From NCBI GenBank assembly GCA_039707655.1, contig CM077665.1, forward strand, positions 142,415,148 through 142,479,147: 64,000 nucleotides of DNA. Reading direction: 5' to 3'. This document shows positions 22,948 to 36,444 of the stretch, piece after piece. A program made the position numbers and the translations under genes. This stretch comes from Elymus sibiricus (taxonomy: Eukaryota > Streptophyta > Magnoliopsida > Poales > Poaceae). Numbering within the stretch: the first letter of the stretch is position 1; every line of letters begins with the position of its first letter. The notes under the pieces are model-generated. The model did no database searches. It was not told where the DNA came from and saw only the letters and a list, made by a program, of their open reading frames with translations.

Positions 22948-23881
22948 TGTCAGGGCACGATGCACTCGATCACCTATGAGGCCGTAAGCCCCTTTGTGGT
23001 TCGGCAGGGGCGAGGTCACATGCACAAAGAGCGGAAATGGTGAGACAGCACGGTGATCGGGACACTGATGTTTTACCCAGGTTTGGGCCGCTACGAAGCG
23101 TGAAACCCTACTCCTGCTTTGGTGGATTGATCAGAGGAACATGAAGAACACACATTGCTCAAACCCGGCAAGGGCTGCCTTCGGGGGAGCTGCTACATTA
23201 GTACAAGTGTCCAAAAGTCCGAATCTTTAGCTAGGCTGCCTTGGGCCTCCTTTTATAGGTCAAGGGGAAACCACAATGTCAAAACAGACATTGTCTGATG
23301 ATTATATAGCTAACAGTGCTATCATACCTAACTCTGGCACTTAGGACAAAATGACATAAATGCGGTCTAGGTGGCGTGTGAGGATGCATCCCTGGTAGGC
23401 TTCTACCACCGCTCTAGCTAACTATTGCACCACATCTTGACACGCCTATGGACGGGTGTCAAGGGGGCATAATCTGTCTTCCAGCATGTCGCCACGTGCT
23501 TAGCGAGAGCCACTTAGCCACCTGGGAGCTCGACACCGCATCGACAAGTGACTGGCATTGCGATGCGGTGGAGCGGTGGCCAATCGGCCTGCGCTTGCCG
23601 GGGGGATGGCTTGTCGGGTCTTCTTGAAGAAGTACGCGCCTTGGTCCCCGGCAGGCTCCGGGGATGTGCTTGGCGCGGTCCTGGCCCATCCTGGGCTGTT
23701 GTATTGAGCTTGCCGGCGTTGCTTGGCCTGTTGCAGGTTGGCTTCTGCCGGAGTCTTGGTCTTGGATGCTTGTTCGTCATGGAAACAGCTTTCCCCGGCA
23801 GGCCCAAGCCATTGGGTTGGAGGCTTACCGTCCGTGAACAAGTCAGGGGGAATTAAACACGCTTGTTTGTATACCCTGACA
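22948..23881 (-). repeat. E2 LTR, right copy (5' LTR in element orientation)
   Basis: 934 bp, TGTCAGGG...CCCTGACA. Minus-strand TATA at 23252-23257. Followed by CACAT (imperfect duplication of AACAT). Confidence 0.85.
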
Positions 23882-24383
23882 CACATCATGGTACACTGCC
23901 AGAGGCATTCATATAGAGTCATATCATCCTATCAGTTGTTTATATTGAGTTGTAAGTAAATAAAAGTGTGATGATCATCCTTATTAGAGCATTGTCCGAG
24001 TGAGGAAAGGATGATGGAGACTATGACTCCCCCACAAGCTGGGATGAGACTCCGGACGAAAAATAAAATAAAAATGGGGGAGGCTAAATGAGCCCACTAT
24101 ATAAAAATATGAATGGGGGAGGCAAAAAGGAAAAAAAAGAGAAAATCCCACCATGGAAAAATAAAAAATAAAAAATAAATGAGAGAAAAAGAGAGAAGGG
24201 ACTTTGCTACAATCCTTTACCGCACTTGTGACTAAAAGTGGCACCATGTTCTTCATATAGAGAGTCTCATGTTTTGTCACTTCCATATGCTAGTGGGAAT
24301 TACCTTTTTATAAACTTGGCTTGTATATTCCGATGACGGGCTTCCTCAAATGCCCGAGGTCTTCATGAGCAAGCAAGTTGGAT
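23882..24383 (+). other. E1 3' noncoding region, second part
   Basis: Athila-type tail sequence continuing from 8768. It has two G-rich tracts (ATGGGGGAGGC at about 24075 and 24113) in an A-rich context, resembling polypurine tracts, and ends in GTTGGAT at the E4 insertion. Confidence 0.75.
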
Positions 24384-27300
24384 TGTCGGGACCCCGATCC
24401 TAGGCCATAAGAATCTAGCCTGTAACACATCACATCACTTTGCGGCCTCACACACGGTTATCTCCACGGCTGCCACCTTACCTGGGCTGGGACCGTTTGC
24501 GTCTTTTGGCTCACGTATGTGAATGTGTCGCTAGCATTCAAATGTCAGAGAACCCGGGTCGACATGACTAGTCATAGAACCCAAGTGGCACATCCGTACA
24601 GGTACAGGCATACGTAACCCAGCAATGCAGGTGTCGATCTCTAGCGTGTGTAGATGAGTCATAGCAAGCTACAAGGACTCCATTACGCCGTGGGACATGA
24701 ATGTCATCACTGCACGTAGACGAGTCGTAGCAGGCTACAGGGACTCCATTACACTGCGAGACATTTCCCCGAAGGGACAGACACAACAGCAAAGAAGGAT
24801 ACACGCCGGTCAATCAATGTGTCCGGAGCAGTAGCAAGCTACCAAGGCTCGGTGGAAGCACAAAGAGGCATTTCCCCGTAAAGAGTACTACTAAAGGCAC
24901 ACAACTAGGTGTCGAATCCCACACATACCAATGCATTTCAAACATACACACGATATGCATGATATGCGTAGATACAACATGGCATCACAACATAACTCTA
25001 TGACTCAGGTACTCCTTAATGACTCATAGGAGCCAACATAGTGTGATATTACAAACAGGGGTCACATGACCCAACACTCAAGTCATACAAGCAACAAGCA
25101 GAAGCAAAACATGTTTGGGTACAAACATCTACTAAAAGTGGCTGGAGGAGCCTGAAAAACTACAACGACCCTACCATAGGAGCCAGACCTCTGTCTGGGA
25201 TTCCCAAGCTAACCCGGTCAACATCGAACTTCACGTCGTAAGAATCACTCATGAGACTGGCGTCTCCTCTGCAAAAACATAGATTAAGCAAACATGAGTA
25301 CAAGGGTACTCAGCAAGACTTACATCAGAACTAACTACATATGCATCATTATCAACAAAGGGGGTTGTGGAGTTTATTGCAGCAAGCCAGCTTTGACTCT
25401 TGGCTAACCTATACTACAACTACAAGTAGTATCTTTGAGGTGGGACAACGCACACGAGTCCACATATTCACCAAATCAATACACTACTATGGATCCACTC
25501 CCGTCTCCCTACGAGAAGGCCATCCATAGCACTCACGCTTATCTTGTGCATTTTAGAGTGACCATTTCACTTGTCCATGTACCACATAAGCAATCCAAGT
25601 AGTCCATATCCGAGGACGCGTCTATTCGAACAGATTAATTCACCCTGCAGGGGTATACTTCTTCACACACGCTCCTGTCACTTACCGCCATGTGCACGTA
25701 AAAGGCACCTCGGCAACCTTCAAGCGAAAGCCCAGCGAGGGAGTCGGCCACGGCCTGACTAATCACACGAGACTCTAGTCCAGGTTTATCGCCTATTTGA
25801 GACAGAACCCGCAAGGAAGTCCGGCCGAAGTTTCCATTACGGCCCCAAACGATGTGTGCAGGGTTCCCAAGCCCACCTCGACGGATGGTACTACGCTTGC
25901 TACACCAGGCCACGGTGCATCTACCACGCCATAGCCTACCCCTCTGGTCAGAGCTATGCACGGCCGCCAACACATCCTACAAACACCAGAAACTAGTTGC
26001 AACTCCTGGACAGAGACCAAGGCGATTAATAAGCCGAGAGAGTCAATTAAGGATCCCAATGTGTGGTAGTATCTTGTCTTGGATAACATACACAGAACTC
26101 AGTTCTTAAGGACGGTCCCAATGAGACAACCCGCCATGTACTCCTACATGGCCTCTCATCGCTACCTTTACCAAAATGGATTCACACACTTAGCTCTCAC
26201 ACAGCAGGACATGAACACATCCATTCCGATCCATCGCCGAGACGGATCAGACCCGACACGACTCTAAGCATAGCAGGCACAGTAAGCAAGCATGGATGAG
26301 TAAGCACAACAAGGCTCAATCAGTTGCTACTCATGCTAAGTGGTTTCAACTATTTACTATGACAAAGACAGGTCATGCAAAGGATTGGGTTCAACTACCG
26401 AGAACATGTAACAGTTGAATCGTTGTTGTCCTAATGCAGTAAAAGAGAGCAGGAGCGAGAGAGTGGGATTGTATCGAAATGCTCAAGGGGGAGGTGCTTG
26501 CCTGACACTTCTGAAGATAACAATGAGTCTTCATCGGTGACAACGATCTCAACGTCGGAATCATCGTCTACCGGGAAGGAACACCACCGACAAAATAGGA
26601 AAGGAACACATTCAATGCAATGCAACAAACATGATGCATGATATGGCATGTTAAGGCATTGAATTGACCTAGTGCAATAGATATTCATATTAAGTGAAGT
26701 GGAATTCAAATATATACTGATTTCCATCTCCAACACTATTTATTAAATTATCCTAATCATGAAATGTCCTACTTGGTGATTTTATCTTGCTCAAACATGC
26801 ATGATCATGGCATAAACAGATTCATTGGATTTTTCTAATCATTTTTCATATAGAAATTATTCTCATCCGAGTTACGGTTGAATTTCTATGAATTTTAGAA
26901 GTTTTAAGCATTTTCTGAAATTAATAAATCATTTAATATTTATTTCAATTCCAGAAATGAATTACTGCGTTAGCATGAGGTCACTGTGACGTCAGCCTGG
27001 TCAGCTGACCGTTTCAGGTCAAACTGACCTGTAGGGCCCGCATGTCATCGACTCAGTGTTAATCAGGGGGTTATTTTAACTTACCTAATTAACCAGAGGT
27101 TTAAATTAGCGGTGGGTCCCAATGTTAGCGGCTTAGTGCTAAACTAATCCTGTGATTAGTGCTAATTAAGCGAGCCACGTCATCGTCGCCGGCGGCGACC
27201 GTATCCTGTCGCGGAGGCACGCCGGAGTTGCTCGGGACGGTGATACAGAGCACGGATCGGCAAGCGGTTAGCGGCTACAGCTTGCTGGAGCTCTCGCGCA

Positions 27301-28532
27301 TCCATTTGCGGCAACGGGAGGATGCGGGGTTGCCTGGTTCGAGCACCGCGTTGGCTTTGGCGCCGGCCGGAGTTCGGCCTTGCTCAGGCGCGGGTCTACG
27401 GAACGCAACCGAGCTGGAAACCCAGCTGGGCGGCATCTACGGAGCACCACGGTTATTCCTATGAGCTCGGGTTGGTCCTCGGGGCTGGCTAGCGGCGGCA
27501 GCAGCGAGCGCGGTGGCGCGTAGCTTCCGGCCATGGCGGAGCTCCTCGCTAGCGGACGAGCGGAGCGACGGAAATGAGGGGGAAAGCAAGAGGTGCTCAC
27601 GGGGGTTCTTCTGGAGCCGAGGGCGAGCCGGGGGAGGCACTGGGCAGCGCGAATCGGCGACGAAATCCGGCGGCCATTAACGGTGAAGACGGTGGTGATG
27701 GCGGGGAAGCAGGTCATCCGGTATCTCGTGGCTCGTCGGGGACAAAGACGACGATGCGGATGATCTTCTAGGCACGGGGGAAGGGCAAGGTTAACTCGGC
27801 GGCTACGGGGGCGACGGCAGCGGTTCGGCGATGGCTTCGGCCTTGGCGACAGGGGCGAGAGAGAGAGACGAGGGGAAGAGAGAGGGGGCTGGCTCAATCG
27901 GGATGACTCCCGCGAAGCTATCCACGACGAGGACGTGGAGGGGGGACGCGGACAGGCAGCTACGGCGTGGCACGCAGAGCGTGCGCGTGCATCGGCCACG
28001 CGCTCATCCTCCTGTCCAAAGGAAGGAGACGACTGGCTCGCCAGCTGGGCTAGGCTACACAGTAACTGGGCCGAGGTAAGCGCGAGGTAAGTTTCTATTT
28101 CTTTTATATCCTTATGTTTACTATTTTGTGCTTTGTGTTCGAATTTGTTTGGGACAAAACCATATGGCCAAAAACCCTGAAATAATTTATGCGATATAAC
28201 CTGAATATTACAAGGTCCCACAAAAAGTTTCAGCATTTTTGAAACAACTAAAATATTCATAGCCATTTAGTTATCATTTTCAGATGCATTTCTGTTTTGT
28301 TTAAAATGACAAAATAGTTCATCACATCTAGTATGTTGTTTCCAACATTTATGAGAAATGGTGAACATTTTTTAAATCCATTTTGGTTTCATTGGAAATC
28401 TTTGCTAATTGAATTTATTTGAAAATGGTCATCTGGGGTTTTGACAATCCCCATTTCAAGTTCATCTGAAATTAAACATGATGACATGATGCACATGCAA
28501 TGTCGAGCAGAGCCTAAGCTAGGGCTATGACA
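24384..28532 (-). repeat. E4 LTR, left copy (3' LTR)
   Basis: 4149 bp. The left 3 kb is AT-rich; about 27150-28080 is very GC-rich. A 332-codon minus-strand frame (27268-28266) lies in the GC-rich part but is not accepted as a gene (see rejected items). Confidence 0.9.
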
Positions 28533-28550
28533 ACTCACCCCCACTAAACA
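28533..28550 (-). other. Polypurine tract of E4
   Basis: Minus strand reads TTAGTGGGGGTGAGTTG immediately before the LTR. Confidence 0.65.
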
Positions 28551-28650
28551 AGAATCTCGTCCCGAGATTCAGGCGTAGGGTAAGAGATCTGAGGGAACAC
28601 TAAACCATCACAAACTTCATGATCCAATTGCCCTTCTCAAAGATGTTGAT

Positions 28651-28857
28651 TTATTGCATCATGTTGCTCTTGACATCTGCACCTTCGAGATCTTCACCAA
28701 ACATGATGCCAAAGGGGACAGAAAACTCTACAAGAATCGATCTTCTCGAAGATCGAGCACTCATGATCAACTCATGGAATGAGACGTGAGAACGTCTCTT
28801 GAGCTGAGACACAAAACATATCAAGAGGGATGGAATGAGATAAATGACAAGGTTCAA
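28651..28857 (-). pseudogene. E4 fossil of the integrase C-terminal end
   Basis: The minus strand reads C-F-V-S-Q-L-K-R followed about 30 residues later by G-E-D-L-E. Gypsy polyproteins end with an H-P-V-F-H-V-S-Q-L-K-R motif and then a W-E-D-L segment shortly before the stop and polypurine tract. Position, strand and order all fit; the rest is too decayed to align. The frame has lost its neighbours to stops and shifts. Confidence 0.5.
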
Positions 28858-30242
28858 TTGGTAGGCAACAATTCCACGCTTAATACAAATGGTGAAGAGG
28901 TTTCAAAGTAGCGAGGAGTCAATTGCCCTTCATACCATAGCGGCACCTTAGGGAAGGTGACTTGTAGGAATATCCCTTAAGTGGCAAAAAGAATTACTTT
29001 TGATCCAAGGATCATTGAAACTCTTCATACCAGCCTAAGGCAATTCACAACGATCGGTTGAAAGAGTTCAAACGAATGGCATACTCAGTTTGAAATGAAA
29101 CTAGAGTTATAGAACAACTCGGCAAACGGAGGGCATATTCTGGTTGATACCGAAGATATAACCTAGTGTCTGAGCGTGCTCTCAAGAACTTGAGCATTCC
29201 CATATTCATCAAAGTTTTACCAACATCTATGCCAAGATCTCGGTACACATCATACTGCCATGATGAATAACAATGGAGGATGCAGATGCAAAGGAAGACA
29301 ACACTTTCTCAAATTTCACCTTAGCTATGTCAAGGAACGAAATCTGGAGGATCGACCGAGGGACATTTAGCACTCCGCTTCTAATGTTCTCCTTGATCTT
29401 CTAGCGTAACCCAATTATAGGTCAGGTGTTACGACTAGAACATCAAGTAAAGGTCGGACTTCGGGAGCATGAAAGGGTCCATGAGGAACAACTTCTAAAA
29501 TAAGTCATACGAAGTCCTCATGGGGAAGTGGCCAATGTTGCTGATACAAGGTATTACAATAATAGGTCTTCCGGTTTGGTATGTTGGCCACAACATCCAC
29601 TTTACTGGGTTACAAAGAGACCAATATTATAGTTCTTGGGTAACGTTCCAACCATTGTATCTGCCTGAGATTCAGATATGGTTGGTGTCAGGATGTTTCA
29701 GACTCAGCATGTCTGAAAGTAAAAGGTTGCAACACAAATTGAAGAGATGACATTGCGAGATCCTCAGGAAATGAACTGCAGAAGCCAACTCCAAAACATG
29801 AGCTGGATTGCAAGACCCATGGGAACATACTGCCAAGACAAGCATGACCACATAGAAGTCTTACAACTAAACACTACCGAGTTCTGGTTAGGAACCATCA
29901 TTGGGGGATAACGAAGTCCTTATATAAGCCCGGGTTAGCTCTTAAAAAGGAACTTCTTTTCCTTGAACAAATCAATCAGTGGCTTGGGGTGCTAGGAGAT
30001 ACATATGGGATGGAGGTTGCAAATCTACCAAACCATAGAATTCTTCACACGTGCATGGCTAACTTGAGACGATTCCAGAGAATGCAAGATAACTTTTCTT
30101 CAATTCATGGCGGTAACTTGCATCAAATGCATATGAATTTGGGAAAAGTCACTTCTTATACCTAACATATACTTCATGTACAAGACACGAAGATATTGTC
30201 TACGAAGTTTCCAACACTAGCCTAATGTCCAACATGAATCAG
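28858..30242 (-). other. E4 interior between the RT and integrase fossils
   Basis: About 1.4 kb that should hold RNase H and integrase in an intact Gypsy element. It is full of stops on both strands and no catalytic motif could be read. Confidence 0.45.
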
Positions 30243-30620
30243 GGAACAAATGAAAATGTTGTCGATGGGCTCAACATCAATTCATCGAGATATCCACATA
30301 AGTGGAATTCCACAACCATGGGAGCAAGATCATAGCATTGGTCAGACCAAAAGGTATAATGATGTAAGCTCGAGGGGTTAACCATGAGTAAGACAACATT
30401 TGGAGAACCCTTGGTTCTGATTTTGATTTGGCAATAGCCCATATTCAAATCAAAGGTTGGGCAAGACAATGGATGCAACAATTGATCACAAGGATCAATC
30501 GTTGACGAGATCATCTTTCTTCAACACACACACCACATAGGATATCCCCTTAGAACGAGCTAATTTAGGCAAAGCTTTTATCTTCCAACTCTCCAAGTTG
30601 TTGTTTAGCTTAAGCAACTA
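30243..30620 (-). pseudogene. E4 fossil reverse transcriptase
   Basis: Minus-strand reading gives Q-L-G-E-L-E-D-K (about 30560-30600), then D-L-N-M-G-Y-C-Q-I-K-I-R (gypsy consensus D-L-R-S-G-Y-H-Q-I-K-I-R), then an H-H-Y-T segment where Y-E-Y-T-V-M-x-F-G-L-T-N-A-P is expected, then G-Y-L-D-E. After a frameshift comes I-D-N-I-F-I-C-S at 30243-30266 where the catalytic F-I-D-D-I-L-I-Y-S box belongs. The order and spacing follow Ty3/gypsy RT, but stops, a shift and the Asp-to-Asn change make it inactive. Confidence 0.65.
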
Positions 30621-32270
30621 GTTCAAGGATATCCAACACAGATTCCTAGAGAAAGGGTGGTTTACAGGAAACCAACTTGATCACGAACTCAACATAACTG
30701 TCAGGGTTCAACCCCCTGATACTTCCGAGAAGATATCCGAAAAATCACGAACCACCGATATGCTATTGAGCTCAAGAACAATATTGCCTTTCAGGGCAAG
30801 ACGACATGACCAAAGAGCGAGGGATTAACACAATCCTAACCCACTGATCGAAGAGTGCACCCGAAAATATGGACTAGGTAGCACGATCAATCTTAGTATG
30901 ACAATTCAATGACCATCACACCAGGAATGAGATTATTGTCCATTAAGTACCAAGCAACAAAGTTGCTAGGAGTATTGATTTCACACATCACGATTCGCTT
31001 TTCGGTATTCTGGTTGCAAACAATACAGAGACCGAGGAATGAATGATGATGGCGAGAAGTATCACTGTACCAGGGAGTCATAAGAGGTTGTGCAATTCTC
31101 ATGACAATCCTGACATGAAGAGGGTAATACTTCGAGGTAGAACAGAACATAAGCTGGACTGGCATTTTGATCTGCAGAATACAACTACTTTGACCCAATC
31201 CTAGATATGGATGAGGCACTGGAGTTTGTTTCTCCTAGTCATTCTGAAATAGAATGGCTCGACAGACCACAAGAATAATAGGCATCGGTGATACGAATGC
31301 ACAACTACTCTTGACTATCCACTGATAGATGAAGGTCAGAATACAACTGAAGAGGGGCAACTCAAGAGCACATGATTTCCTGAGTTGTAGATGCATAGAT
31401 TAAATATGTTGAATGAAGTTCAACATGTTTCTTCCAGATAACCCATGCAGAACGGTAGAATTGGCAGAGTCACAACGATGGAATGGAGAACTCATCAGGA
31501 GCACTCTTGTTGTGATCTTCAGTTCACGAGGAACTCCTGCCATAACTGATTCATGGTATTGGAAGAATGATACACCACGAACCTTGAAGGCTATAACAAG
31601 GTTACTAACATCCTAAAGGGATGAACAATCACTATCAACGGGAGTGAGCAGAATGATTCTTGGGTTCAAGACCCCAGAAATAGAATACCTACTGTCTAAA
31701 TAACATCACGGGATGTTTTCGATAATGATGGCCAGAATTATCACACTTGAACACTATACACAACTAGACTGTTGGGTGGTTCACTGGAATAACCTGGTTT
31801 CCTATCACTTTAACAACACATCGAGGTAATAGAGTACCTCAACACAATAATTAGTGTGCTTCATCTGGCCCAAAGACATTGAATCGGGATGAAAGGATTT
31901 GCAATTGCATTAGATTATTTATATACCTTGGATAACTCGGACAACATAACGGCTGTACGGGCATGAAATATGAGGCAACCTGCAAGACAACTGACAACAT
32001 CGCACTGAATTCTTATGGAGACACTGATCCAGGAAGACAACAACTTTCCTATAGGTCTCCAGCATAGTAACTCGTCATCCTGATAGATAGATGAGAAGCC
32101 TAATTCTTAACCCCGTAGAATAAGGAAAAGGCGACTCCGAAATAGAATGACACGAGGAAAGGAGTAAAAAGAATCTTACGTTCCCTTCCACAAACAATTC
32201 CCTTATATAACTAAAGCAGTTCTAGACTCAACATCGACCAGTTTGGCTTGGTAATCCTACAGGCAGTCAA
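30621..32270 (-). other. E4 interior upstream of the RT fossil
   Basis: This should hold gag and protease. A 108-codon minus frame (30893-31219) shows no convincing motif. Confidence 0.45.
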
Positions 32271-32282
32271 GCTCTGATACCA
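32271..32282 (-). other. Primer-binding site of E4 (tRNA-Met)
   Basis: Minus strand reads TGGTATCAGAGC, complementary to the 3' end of initiator tRNA-Met, four bases inside the LTR. Confidence 0.85.
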
Positions 32283-32286
32283 ACGT

Positions 32287-35200
32287 TGTCGGGACCCCGA
32301 TCCTAAGCCATAAGAATCCAGCCTGTAACACATCACATCACTTTGCGGCCTCACGCACGGTTATCTCCACGGCTGTCACCTTACATGGGCCGGGACCGTT
32401 TGCGTCTTTTGGCTCACGTATGTGAATGTGTCGCTAGCATTCAAATGTCAGAGAACCCGGGTCGACATGACTAGTCGTAGAACCCAAGTGGCACATCCGT
32501 ACAGGGACAGGCATACGTAACCCAGCAATACAGGTGTCGATCTCTAGCGTGTGTAGACGAGTCATAGACAGGCTACAAGGACTCCATTACGCCGTGGGTC
32601 ATGAATGTCATCACTGCACGTAGACGAGTCATAGCAGGCTACAGGGACTCCATTACACTGCGAGACATTTCCCCGAAGGGACGGACACAGCAGCAAAGAA
32701 GGATACATGCCGGTCAATCAATGTGTCCGGGGCAGTAGCAAGCTACCAAGGCTCGGTGGAAGCACAAAGAGGCATTTCCCCGTAAAGAGTACAACTAAAG
32801 ACACACAACTAGGTGTCGAATCCCACACATACCAATGCATTTCAAACATACACGCAATATGCACGATATGCGTAGATACAACATGGCATCACAACATAAC
32901 TCTATGACTCAGGTACTCCTTAATGACTCATAGGAGCCAACATAGTGTGATATTACAAACAGGGGTCACATGACCCAACACTCAAGTCATACAAGCAACA
33001 AGCAGAAGCAAAACATGTTTGGGTACAGACATCTACTAAAAGTGGCTGGAGGAGCCTGAAAAGCTACAACGACCCTACCATAGGAGCCAGACCTCTGTCT
33101 GGGATTCCCAAGCTAACCCGGTCAACATCGAACTTCATGTCGTAAGAATCACTAATGAGGCTGGCGTCTCCTCTACAAAAACATAGATTAAGCAAACGTG
33201 AGTACAAGGGTACTCAGCAAGACTTACATCAGAACTAAATACATATGCATCATTATCAACAAAGGGGGTTGTGGAGTTTATTGCAGCAAGCCAGCTTTGA
33301 CTCTTGGCTAACCTATACTACGACTACAAGTAGTATCTTTGAGGTGGGACAACGCACACGAGTCCACATATTCACCAAATCAATACACTACTATGGATCC
33401 ACTCCTGTCTCCCTACGAGAAGGCCATCCATAGCACTCACGCTTATCTTGCGCATTTTAGAGTGTCCATTTCACTTGTCTATGTACCACATAAGCAATCC
33501 AAGTAGTCCATATCTGAGGACGCGGCTATTCGAACAGATTAATTCACCCTGCAGGGGTATACTTCTTCACACACGCTCCCGCCACTTACCACCATGTGCA
33601 CGTAAAAGGCACCTCGGCAACCTTCAAGCGGAAGCCTAGCGAGGGAGTCGGCCACGGCCTGACTAATCACACGAGACTCTAGTCCAGGTTTATCGCCTAT
33701 TTGAGACTGAACCCGCAAGGAACTCCGGCCAATGTTTCCATTACGGCCCCAAACGATGTGTGCAGGGTTCCCAAGCCCACATCGACGGATGGTACTACGC
33801 TTGGTACACCGGGCCACAGTGCATCTACCGCACCATAGCCTACCCCTCCGGTCAGCGCTATGCATGGCCGCCAGCACATCCTACAAACACCAGAAACTAG
33901 TTGCAATTCCTGGATAGAGACCAAGGCGATTAATAAGCCGAGAGAGTCAATTAAGGATCCCAATGTGCGGTAGTATCTTGTCTTGGATAACATACACAGA
34001 ACTTAGTTCTTAAGGACGGTCCCAATGAGACAACCCACCATGTACTCCTACATGGCCTCTCGTCGCTACCTTTACCAAAACGGATTCACACACTTAGCTC
34101 TCACACAGCAGGACATGAACACATCCATTCTGATCCATCGCCGAGACGGATCAGACCCGACACGACTCTAAGCATAGCTGGCATAGTAAGCAAGCATGGA
34201 TGAGTAAGCACAACAAGGCTCAATCAGTTGCTACTCATGCTAAGTGGTTTCAACTATTTACTGTGACAAAGACAGGTCATGCAAAGGAATGGGTTCAACT
34301 ACCGAGAACATGTAACAGTTGAATCGTTGTTGTCCTAATGCAGTAAAAGAGAGCAGGAGAGAGAGAGTGGGATTGTATCGGAATGCTCAAGGGGGTTGCT
34401 TGCCTGACACTTCTGAAGATAACAATGAGTCTTCATCGGTGACAACGATCTCAACGTCGGAATCATCGTCTACCGGGAAGAAACACCACCGACAAAACAA
34501 GAAAGGAACACATTCAATGCAATGCAACAAACATGATGCATTATATGGCATGTTAAGGCATTGAATTGACCTAGTGCAATAGGTATTCATATTAAGTGAA
34601 GTGGAATTCAAATATATACTAATTTCCAACTCCAACACTATTTATTAAATTATCCTAATCATGAAATGTCCTACTTGGTGATGTTATCTTGCTCAAACAT
34701 GCATGATCATGGCATAAACAGATTCATCTTATTTTCTGATCATTTTTTATATATAAATTATTTTCATCCGAGTTACGGTTGAATTTCTATGAATTTTAGA
34801 AGTTTTAAGCATTTTCTGAAATTAATAAATCATTTAATATTTATTTCAATTCCAGAAATGAATTACTGCGTCAGCATGAGGTCACTGTGACGTCAGCCTG
34901 GTCAGCTGACCATTTCAGGTCAAACTGACCTGTGGGGCCCGCATGTCATCGACTCAGTGTTAATCAGGGGGTTATTTTAACTTACCTAATTAACTAGAGG
35001 TTTAAATTAGCGGTGGGTCCCAGTGTCAGCGGCTTAGGGCTAAACTAATCATGTGAGTAGTGCTAATTTAGCGGGCCACGTCATCGTCGCCGGCGGCGAC
35101 CGTATCCCGTGGCGGAGGCACGCTGGAGTTGCTCGGGACGGTGCTACAGAGCACGGATCGGCGAGCGGTTAGTGGCTACAGCTTGTTGGAGCTCTCGTGC

Positions 35201-36444
35201 ATCCATTTGCGGCAACGGGAGGACGCGGGGTGGCCTGGTTCGAGCACCGCGTTGGCTTTGGCGCCGGTCGGAGTTCGGCCTTGCTCAGGCGCGGGTCTAC
35301 GGAACGCAACCGAGCTGGAAACCCAGCTGGGCGGCATCTATGGAGCACCACAGTTACGCCTATGAGCTCGGGTTGGTCCTCGGGGCTGGCTAGCGGTGGC
35401 AGCAACAAGCGCGGCGGCGTGAAGCTTCCGGCCATGGCGGAGCTCCTCGCTAGCGGACGGGCGGAGTGACGGAAATGAGAGGGAAAGCAAGAGGTGCTCA
35501 CGGGGGTTCTTCTGGAGCCGAGGGCGAGCCGGGGGAGGCACTGGGCAGCGCGAATCGGCGTCGAAATCCGGCGGCCATTAACGGTGAAGACGGCGGCGAT
35601 GGCGGGGAAGCAGGTCATCCGGTGTCTCGTGGCTCGTCGGGGACGAATACGACGATGCGGAGGATCTTCTAGGCATGGGGGAAGGGCAAGGTTAACTCGG
35701 CGGCTACGGGGGCGACGGTAGCGGGTCGGCGATGGCTTCGACCATGGCGACAGGGGCGAGAGAGAGAGGCGAGGGGAAGAGAGAGGGGGCCGACTCGATC
35801 GGGACGACTCTCGCGAAGCTATCCACGACGAGGACGTGGAGGGGGGACGCAGACAGGCAGCTGCGGCGTGGTGCGCGGAGCGTGCGCGTGCATCGGCCAC
35901 GCGCTCGTCCTCCTGTCCAAAGGAAGGAGACGACTGGCTTGCCAGCTGGGCTGGGCTGCACAGTAACGGGGTCGAGGTAAGCGCGAGGTAAGTTTCTATT
36001 TCTTTTATATCCTTCTGTTTCCTATTTTGTGCTTTGTGTTTGAATTTGTTTGGGCCAAAACCAAATAGCCAAAAACCCTGAAATAATTTATGGGATATAA
36101 CCTGAATATTACAAGGTCCCACAAAAAGTTTCAGCATTTTTGAAACAACTAAAATATTCATAGCCATTTAGTTATCATTTTCAGATGCATTTCTGTTTTG
36201 TTTAAAATGACAAAATAGTTGTTTAAAAGTTCATCACATCTGGTATGTTGTTTCCAACATTTATGAGAAATGGTGAACATTTTTTAAATCCATTTTGGTT
36301 TCATTGGAAATCTTAGCTAATTGAATTTATTTGAAAATGGTCATCTGGGGTTTTGACAATCCCCATTTCAAGTTCATCTGAAATTAAACATGATGACATG
36401 ATGCACATGCAATGTCGAGCAGTGCCTAAGCTAGGGCTGTGACA
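32287..36444 (-). repeat. E4 LTR, right copy (5' LTR)
   Basis: 4158 bp, same layout as the left copy, ending ...GCTGTGACA before the TGGAT duplication. Confidence 0.9.

Larger units (their letters stand above)
8769..23881 (-). mobile_element. E2: non-autonomous Gypsy-like element with an antisense gene, split by E3
   Basis: Two LTRs in direct orientation (8769-9679 and 22948-23881) have TGTC...GACA ends and about 31 differences over the first 435 aligned bases. Flanks read AACAT and CACAT. Three signs put the element on the minus strand. Both LTRs have a CCTATAAAAG box only on that strand. A TGG-starting primer-binding-site-like sequence follows the LTR at 22921-22943. A G-rich polypurine tract (CGGGGGCTT) abuts the other LTR at 9680. 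No sense-strand gag or pol was recognised. The only gene is on the plus strand (10052-21617), so it is antisense to the element's own transcription. The element family is probably Tat-like because of this antisense ORF, but the name was not assigned. Confidence 0.82.
24384..36444 (-). mobile_element. E4: long-LTR LARD-like Gypsy derivative
   Basis: 12061 bp with LTRs 24384-28532 (4149 bp) and 32287-36444 (4158 bp), a 3754-bp interior and a perfect TGGAT duplication (24379-24383 and 36445-36449). LTR differences are about 3% in the first 400 bases. The minus orientation is shown by the tRNA-Met primer-binding site (32271-32282) and the polypurine tract (28533-28550). The proportions (over 4 kb LTRs, about 3.5 kb interior without open genes) match the LARD class described in barley and other Triticeae. 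The interior is not random: decayed reverse transcriptase and integrase-end motifs can be read in it. Confidence 0.9.

Noticed and set aside
27268..28266. 332-codon minus-strand ORF, open in both E4 LTRs (also 35169-36167)
   Set aside because: The two copies differ at about 38 of 332 residues (11%) although the DNA differs by only a few percent, so most changes alter amino acids. That is no sign of protein selection. GC-rich DNA with few stops explains the open frame.
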